Part shown: one piece after another, positions 58,315 to 64,000 of the stretch | How positions within the stretch are numbered: the stretch's first letter is position 1 | Layout: each line of letters starts with the position of its first letter | Origin: Antedon mediterranea | Taxonomy: Eukaryota > Echinodermata > Crinoidea > Comatulida > Antedonidae | Length of the DNA: 64,000 bases | Assembly: GCF_964355755.1 (NCBI RefSeq) | Contig: NC_092673.1 | Location: forward strand, 10,919,001 to 10,983,000 | Reading direction: 5' to 3' | Program-made: the position numbers and the translations under genes | The notes under the pieces: model-generated | Told to the model about the DNA's origin: nothing | Seen by the model: the letters and a program-made list of their open reading frames with translations, nothing else | Database searches by the model: none

Positions 58315-58843
58315 TAATAGAGTAAAACGTGTGTCAGTATCTGGGACTCTTTCGTATAAACAGATAACTAATGTCGGATCCCTACAAGGTTGTGTTCTCT
58401 CGCCGTTATTATTTGTTTTGTATACGAATGATTGTAAATCCACTCATCCGAACAATTATTTGTTGAAGTACGCCGACGATACAGTCTTATATTAGGTTTA
58501 CTTGATAAGAATGAAGAGACATTGTATAGAAACTCAGTGAATTTATTTATTACATGGTGTGTACATATCGTTTAGTTATTAACGAAAGTAAATCTAAAGA
58601 AATGATTTTTGACTTCCGAAATCGTTCTAATCAACCGGATTATGTTCAGGTAAATCAATGAAGTTGATATTGATATTGTGTCCAAAAATGAATATCTTGG
58701 AATGGTAATCGACAACAAGCTTAATTGGGGTGAACATGTCTAAGGGTAACTCTAGATTGTACTTTTTAAGAAAATTAAACTTGTTTAATGTTGACAACAC
58801 AATATTAGGTCTATTTTATAAGTCGGTAATGGAAAGTGTCTTA
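58315..58843 (+). pseudogene. CR1-like LINE, piece 4: RT catalytic core
   Basis: NRVKRVSVSGTLSYKQITN, then GSLQGCVLSPLLFVLYTNDC (the PQG/LSP block) and LLKYADDTVLY (catalytic YADD), a frame change, then INESKSKEMIFDFRNRSN, NEYLGMVIDNKLNWGEHV and FYKSVMESVL. It breaks at the TA-flanked element and continues at 59717. Confidence 0.9.
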
Positions 58844-59716
58844 GGGTCTGTTTCTGCTGAAAAAATCAAAATAATCGATTTTTTCCAGTCACCGCAAACC
58901 ACAAAAATAATCGCGTTGCAATTGAAAATTGCTACGACTTTAATCGGTTATTCAGGTAATCGGTTTTTTAAATCACGTCATCATTCCCCCACAGCGCAGT
59001 TCAAGTTATGAAAGGCCGATGAGAGTTGGTTTGTTTACATCCTATCGCAGCCTAAAACTCTCAAATGTAGGATTAAAAATTACTCTTACGTAAAGCTATA
59101 TTATTTGTAAAATAAACATCTAGTCCTACTACCGTACCACATACAACAGAATAATGATGTTATATTAATAAGGACACGTCGGCGAAAAAAGTTCGTTTCG
59201 CCGTTCGTTGGTTCTACCGCGGCCTGCTAGGCATATAGGCTATATATTTCTACCGAAACAAGTCAACAGACAACAGGCCTAAAAAATGACATGTAAAACA
59301 TCGTTAGCCTGGACTGGTGGTATTTAACGGGTGTACTTGTAACACAGAATCCTGGAGTCTCTCGGTATAATTCTCCCCCACAAAATAATAAAAATCAAAT
59401 GTTTAACATTTAATTGTTATTCGGTCTACATCGCGATCGCAGATAAACAGCATGCTTTGTGACGTGAATAAGTTTGTCATACTCTAGAGGTCAAAGTGAG
59501 GTCAATAATCGCTATTTGTGTTGCAGCTCAAAACTGCTCCGCAATAATCAGTTAAAACAAGAAATAATCGATTAAAACACGCAATGGATTGAGTGTTTTT
59601 AATCGGTTATTTTTAATTGGTTATTTTATTTTGCGCCGTTTCTGCTGCCCAAAAATAATCGATTAAAAAAATAAACGGTTAATAATCGATTAGTTCTGCT
59701 CAGCAGAAACAGGCCC
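58844..59716. mobile_element. TIR element, TA duplication (GGGYCTGTTTCTGCTGA ends)
   Basis: An 873-bp element. The left end GGGTCTGTTTCTGCTGA matches the complement of the right end GGGCCTGTTTCTGCTGA. TA flanks at 58842-58843 and 59717-59718. Subterminal AATAATCGATTA motifs repeat many times near both ends, as binding sites for a transposase might. Removal restores ESVLVYGCLIRFSSF. The superfamily is uncertain (Tc1/mariner-like or ISL2EU-like). It has no transposase. Confidence 0.85.
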
Positions 59717-60060
59717 TAGTTTATGGTTGTCTGATACGGTTCAGTAGTTTTAGAAAAAATCAGACCTAAAGAATGTTCAATGTTTAGTAAATAAGGCGTG
59801 CAGAATAACTAAACAGATCATTAGATTTGATTTGATGATGTTTGTAACGTCAAAATCTATGATAAGGTCATTGCCATAATGAAAGATGAGAGTCATCCGC
59901 TCAATGGTTGAGATCTGGAAGGCGTTTGAGGGCTACACGTTGTAGAACAAAACGCTTCCTTAATTCTTTTATTCCGTACTCAATTAGACATTTTAATAAT
60001 CGTTGTTAAGTCGTTGAATTTTGTTGCTATGTAATTTTATTGTAGTAACCTTTTAACTTT
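59717..60060 (+). pseudogene. CR1-like LINE, piece 5: ORF2 C-terminus
   Basis: VYGCLIRFSSFRKN, then in shifting frames CLVNKACRITKQII, VIAIMKDESHPLNG (the DxSHPL block) and SLILLFRTQLDILI, which corresponds to the usual NSFIPxSIRxLN end of this LINE type. Similarity stops near 60060. Confidence 0.7.
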
Positions 60061-60069
60061 GAGCAATTG

Positions 60070-60215
60070 TATGTCACATGAATTTCCATATGGACAAATA
60101 TAAACTATGAACTAAAGGTCAAAGGTCAAAAATGCCAAAAATCATACTTCCGGCCATTTTTGGACAAACTTTTCCATTAGAACGAATATTAATATGCATC
60201 TTCCAAATAATTTGA
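60070..60215 (+). repeat. Single copy of the DR1-bearing ~150-bp repeat
   Basis: AGGTCAAAGGTCA at 60116-60128, followed by ACTTCCGGCCATTTTTGGAC and ATTAGAACGAATATTAATAT. It matches the unit at 36361-36950 and lies between the LINE end and PIGK exon 3. Confidence 0.7.
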
Positions 60216-60269
60216 TTTATTGTGTAATTTATGTTATATAATTTGACTTTTATGTATTATTAATTATAG

Positions 60270-60420
60270 GTATGCACATCTCGATTTTGGTTCAACTACC
60301 GGCATGTAGCTAATGCTTTGTCTGTATATCGTAGTGTGAAGCGTTTAGGAATTCCTGATAGCCATATCATTCTCATGCTAGCAGACGATATGGCTTGCAA
60401 TGCTCGCAATCCTAGACCAG
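60270..60420 (+). CDS. PIGK: PIGK exon 3 (GPI transamidase protease core start)
   Basis: A 151-bp exon bounded by TTAATTATAG and GTGAGG. In phase with exon 2 it encodes [20 protein letters not shown], then [20 protein letters not shown] and [10 protein letters not shown]. This block is strongly diagnostic of PIGK/GPI8 (peptidase family C13): the first strand and helix of the caspase-like fold in the ER lumen. It ends one base into the codon that would continue as A-T-V in the family. No stop or frameshift is present, so the gene looks intact here. The catalytic His and Cys are encoded further downstream, outside the window. Confidence 0.95.
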
Positions 60421-61375
60421 GTGAGGACAGTAAATGATAAGTGAAGAATACAGCCTTATTTTTTACTCCAATACTTATTTGACTGAGGTGATTAAGGCAC
60501 CCTGGGTAAATTATTACAAACGACAAGAACATGTTCGGACACGTTTGCTATTGTATTACGACAATGTCCTTATTACACTTTTGGCTAACCATTTGGGGGA
60601 CCACCGTTTGGATGCGTTTATTTGGCATGTTGCTCCGCCACATTAAATGTTTGACTGAGCAGCACATTGTTTGTAGGTTTGTATGATTACTTCTTTGTAC
60701 ACCCGTCATTTATCAAGACAGTGTTTGCGTAAAAATTACTTTTTAAAGCTTGGTATGAGGCTAACTGCCTAAATCTTTATTATTATTATTTATTCGTACA
60801 AATTAAAAAGATTTTGAAACTTGTCCTACAGATAGAATATAAAATGCTAAATTCCTAAGTTTCAATTCATGAATCACACGGTCCAAACATTTTGGATTCT
60901 CGGTGAGACCCTTTGACCTTTCTGGATTTATTTTAGGTCGAAGTTTTGACCTCGCGTATAAAACAATATTTAGATGGAATGGCCAATAAACCAGAAGTGT
61001 AGTTGAGCGCGAAAAATACATGCGTTTATTGAAAACGAAATATGATGCGATCATGTAGCTACTAATTTTCTATCGACATCCTTTAGACATTCAATTGAAC
61101 GCCTATATAGTCAAGTTTTTACTTATAATATATAGAAGACGTTTAACTAGATCACATCGTGCCTCTAATTCATTGTTGAAATTCGCCTGGGATGATTAAA
61201 TTGATATATTTTTAGATATAATCCTAAAACCTAAATTTTTTTATTCTGGGTTCGCACTGGCCGATCGCCAAGTCGCCATGGGCGAAAACATTTCCAGATT
61301 CTTTCATCTACAAAAGACTTAACCTTCTACTGAAGTCAGCAAGTGCAATAGGTAAAAAATGTAAACTTAGATGGA
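60421..61375. other. PIGK: Start of PIGK intron 3, unassigned sequence
   Basis: No PIGK exon 4 (expected to encode the GDDVEVDYR region) was found here. A 70-codon frame at 60434-60646 and an 83-codon minus frame at 60803-61054 match nothing I recognise. An (ATT)n tract lies near 60779-60792. Confidence 0.5.
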
Positions 61376-63480
61376 ATGGAGCGCATCACGGTTATCTGTA
61401 TTCCTTTTTCTCCAAGTTTTTAATATTGTCTAGGTCAATCAACTATCTTATGCATGAGTTAAAAATATTTATTTTTTATGACATCATCATGCCTAAACAT
61501 TTAAATTACGTGTATACAGATTATACTGTGTACTTTAAAATGTATACTACCGTATTTTCCGGAGTATAGGTCGAGACTTTGTGGGAAAATTTTAATTGCA
61601 AAATCGGGGGGTCGACTTATACTCCGACCATGCGATTTTTGAAAAAAATCAGGCCGAAAAAATATGTTCAAAAGCCGTCAGCTGTCAAGGCCCAGCAAGG
61701 TCAGTGGCCTATCATCAATCATTCACAGAAGTTTTCAATTTAATACCTACATTGTACAAAATAATACAACTCCAAAAAGTACTGGTCAATAAAATATTAA
61801 TATATCACAATGACTCATTTTGATGTTAATATTACGCTTTTAAGATAATTAAGAATAAATAGTTTTCTTTATGCTTCTTATTCACTCTCGAGAAAACATC
61901 GTAACACACACCACAGACGTCGGAATGTCCATGCAGCATGTTTGTTATTGCGCGATATTTTCATCTATACACATGCGCAGTTTGTTTGTTTGTTCGTAAT
62001 TACAATTACTGCGCATGTCTATTCATAAAATAAATTCTCCTTAGTCGGGCGCATGTACATTTACAGATAACGCGATTTACAACTACTCGCCTGTACAATT
62101 AATAAGCCTCCTAACGGAAAACTTGTTTTAATTTATTCGAGTGACGCGAAAAACATCGCTGATGGCAAGTAACGCTACATCGCTGTCATTTATTATAGGC
62201 TGGTGAAGACGGCGGCGAAGTCGTCGTCATTACGTCCGTCCGATATTGATTAGGCCTACACTTTAATAATATAAACAAATAACCACATTTCATACATTTC
62301 TAGCCCTCTTTGAACTTTAAAGTAAGTTGTGTTATTAGCCGATTTTGGGGGTCGACTTATATTCAGGTCATACCAAAATCAACGATATTCTAGGCCAAAG
62401 TTGGGGGTCGACTTATACTTGGGGTCGACCTATACTCCGGAAAATATGGTATATGACACAAAATAGACAGAATTTAGCACTAACAACATATCATATTCTT
62501 CAGTTCAGGTCATAATGCCATAATTATTTTCTGTGTGCAACATTCTAACGTATGACGTGCACGTGGCGTTTGTCGAGCGGATAACTAACTCGTCAAAGTG
62601 ACGAGTTTCATGTCTAGTTCTTCTTTCTTTCCCGGATTTTTGTGACCAGCATATCCCCTATTAATTGTGAACATAAGATTGTATAACTTTGTCAAAAGAT
62701 TTAGCTGTAGATGTGCAAGAAACTTCGTTATATGACGTTAGAGTCGCGCAGCGTAAGTTACGCTCGATTTTATGAATTTCAATGATTGATCATAGATTAT
62801 AAACCAAAAGAAGTTACGCGCGCACGCGCATTTAAAATTTCAAAATGCGCAAAATCAATTTCTAATCAACTTTCTACGCCGATCATGACATTTTGAGCAT
62901 GTCAAAAATTCCCACGCGCGCGAAAAAAATTACGCGTAAGGTGCGCACAGAGCATGAAAATCATGTGTTTTTCTCTTGAATTATGATTTTACAGTCTTTC
63001 CTAGTTATTTTAAAAAAGATTGACATCATTTCAAATTAAAATGACGTCATACGAACACGTTGATTTGGACAATTTGCGCGCGTTTTAGTTGCAAAAGTGA
63101 CAACATATTGTCAAAATTATGCCTATTTTTAATCTATTATAGCTTCTCAGGATCATCCATGACCCCCAATTTTTTTAATTTAATATGTAAGCAGATATAT
63201 TGTAGATATGAATTCATGCACAATCTTTACCCCTCGGATGTTATGACGTCATCGTATGGCCACACAAATGTAAAATATAGGATTTTTTACACTTTCGTTA
63301 TTGCTCATCACATTAAATAGAGCGCATCTCGCTTATACGTATTCCATTTCCACAGATATTTAAATACTCTTTAGGTCAATTAACTATGTTTCACATGCGT
63401 TAACAATATTTAAATTTTTATGACGTCATCATGTATAAAAATGTAAATAACGTGGGTCCCCTATTTTCATCTTACAGTAA
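61376..63480 (+). repeat. Inverted array units, split by a MITE
   Basis: Two partial units run opposite to the main array. One runs from CTAGT at 62614 leftward through the head and subrepeat B to 61376. The other runs from TTCTTCTTTCTTTC at 62617 rightward through C to subrepeat B at about 63480. Read on + here, the Helitron 3' end is explicit: AACTCGTCA-AAG-TGACGAGTT, TCATGT, CTAG, T. The head is of the unit 13 type. Confidence 0.85.
61550..62449. mobile_element. TIR element, TA duplication (CCGTATTTTCCGG family)
   Basis: A 900-bp element with ends CCGTATTTTCCGGAGTATAG and the complement of CCATATTTTCCGGAGTATAG, then GTCGA. TA at 61548-61549 and 62450-62451. Subterminal GGGGGTCGACTTATA repeats. 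It lies inside an inverted array unit. The corresponding unbroken sequence is at 38036-38060 (complement GTATATACTATATGAC). The 75-codon frame at 61596 overlaps the TIR and is not a gene. Confidence 0.9.
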
Positions 63481-63489
63481 ATTTCAATC

Positions 63490-63782
63490 TGAAATTCTTG
63501 TAAAACATGCCATTTTTAATCCACAAAAAGTTTGCTCTTGATATGACTTAAATTTTCACAAAGTGTCAAAACAAAATTATGCTTGGTTTTTAGTCTATGA
63601 GCAATCATAAAAAATCATAAAATCGCGCGTAAGTCACGTTGCGCAACTCTGACGTCATTCAAAATAGGAGGTGCACAACTTCACGTAAATGCCCATATGT
63701 TGACAAAGTTATGAAATGTTATGTTTACAAGTTTTTGAGATACGCGAGACACAAAAATGGAGGAGAAAGAAAGAAGAATAAT
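63490..63782 (-). repeat. Partial forward array unit (block C end)
   Basis: After an abrupt inverted junction at about 63485 the main-array orientation resumes at AAATTCTTGTAAAACATGCC and runs to the unit end AAAGAAAGAAGAATAAT. Confidence 0.85.
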
Positions 63783-64000
63783 ACTAGACATGAAACTCGT
63801 CACTTTGACGAGTTAGTTATCAGCACCACGACAAACGCCACGTGCACGTCATACGTTGGAATATTGCACACAGTAAAGATTATGGCATTATGACAAGAAC
63901 TGAAGAATATGATATGCTCTTAGTGCTGAATTCTGTCAATTTTGTGTCATATAGTATATACATGCAAACAGTATAATCTGTATACATATTACATACAGTG
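63783..64000 (-). repeat. Array unit running off the right edge
   Basis: ACTAGACATGAAACTCGTCA with the intact terminal hairpin and head to the window end. The array evidently continues into PIGK intron 3. Confidence 0.9.

Larger units (their letters stand above)
11161..60269 (+). other. PIGK: PIGK intron 2 (49.1 kb) filled with nested transposons
   Basis: The intron is bounded by GTAAGT at 11161 and TTAATTATAG ending at 60269, both phase 0. It is 49,109 bp long and holds a fragmented CR1-like LINE in gene orientation, a ~41-kb array of Helitron-like units and several TIR elements. No other host exon was recognised inside it. Confidence 0.8.

Noticed and set aside
60434-60646. 70-codon frame just after PIGK exon 3
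   Set aside because: It starts inside the intron after a good GTGAGG donor and does not match the PIGK continuation (expected A-T-V...GDDVEVDYR). No known domain.

Overview
The window is animal nuclear DNA, AT-rich and dominated by transposons. There is no operon structure, no bacterial-type gene and no intact transposase. The mix of Helitrons, CR1-like and RTE-like LINEs and TA-, TTAA- and 8-bp-duplication DNA transposons suggests a marine invertebrate, perhaps an echinoderm-like deuterostome. The species is not identified. The only recognisable host gene is PIGK (GPI8), the protease subunit of the GPI-anchor transamidase, on the + strand. Its first three coding exons are at 10869-11007 (signal-peptide exon, tentative), 11114-11160 and 60270-60420. 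The remaining exons lie beyond the right edge.

Positions 1-10860 are a transposon graveyard upstream of PIGK. From left to right they hold an RTE-like LINE on the minus strand, interrupted by other insertions; a CR1-like LINE with an inverted 5' piece; a TA-flanked MITE; a ~160-bp tandem repeat split by a fold-back hAT-like element; a second LINE with inverted geometry; a degenerate repeat; a Helitron Rep N-terminal pseudogene; a TTAA-flanked element; and a Harbinger-like MITE ending 10 bp before the proposed PIGK start codon.

Positions 11161-60269 form one 49.1-kb PIGK intron. It contains one CR1-like LINE in gene orientation, now in five pieces (13850-14171, 15748-16165, 57053-57655, 58315-58843, 59717-60060). 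Three of the interruptions are TIR elements with TA target duplications, and removing each one on paper restores the LINE reading frame. The fourth is a ~40.9-kb array (16166-57052) of about 24 head-to-tail units of ~1.5 kb. Read on the minus strand, each unit ends in a 9-bp stem-loop, a 5-8 nt spacer, CTAG and T. That is the 3' end of a Helitron, so I interpret the array as a tandem expansion of a non-autonomous Helitron. Many unit junctions carry an extra family of 25-30 nt stem-loops (16 in all) whose closing base pair covaries.

The array is itself invaded by a 2.3-kb element (17456-19717), a 3.9-kb composite block (33140-37007) and a textbook Helitron (39495-40836) whose empty site is preserved in sister units. 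To the right of exon 3, units reappear inverted (61376-63480, with a MITE inside) and then forward again to the window end. Nothing apart from PIGK is likely to make a functional protein. The biology here is the layered history of the intron and the unusual tandem hairpin-bearing Helitron array.
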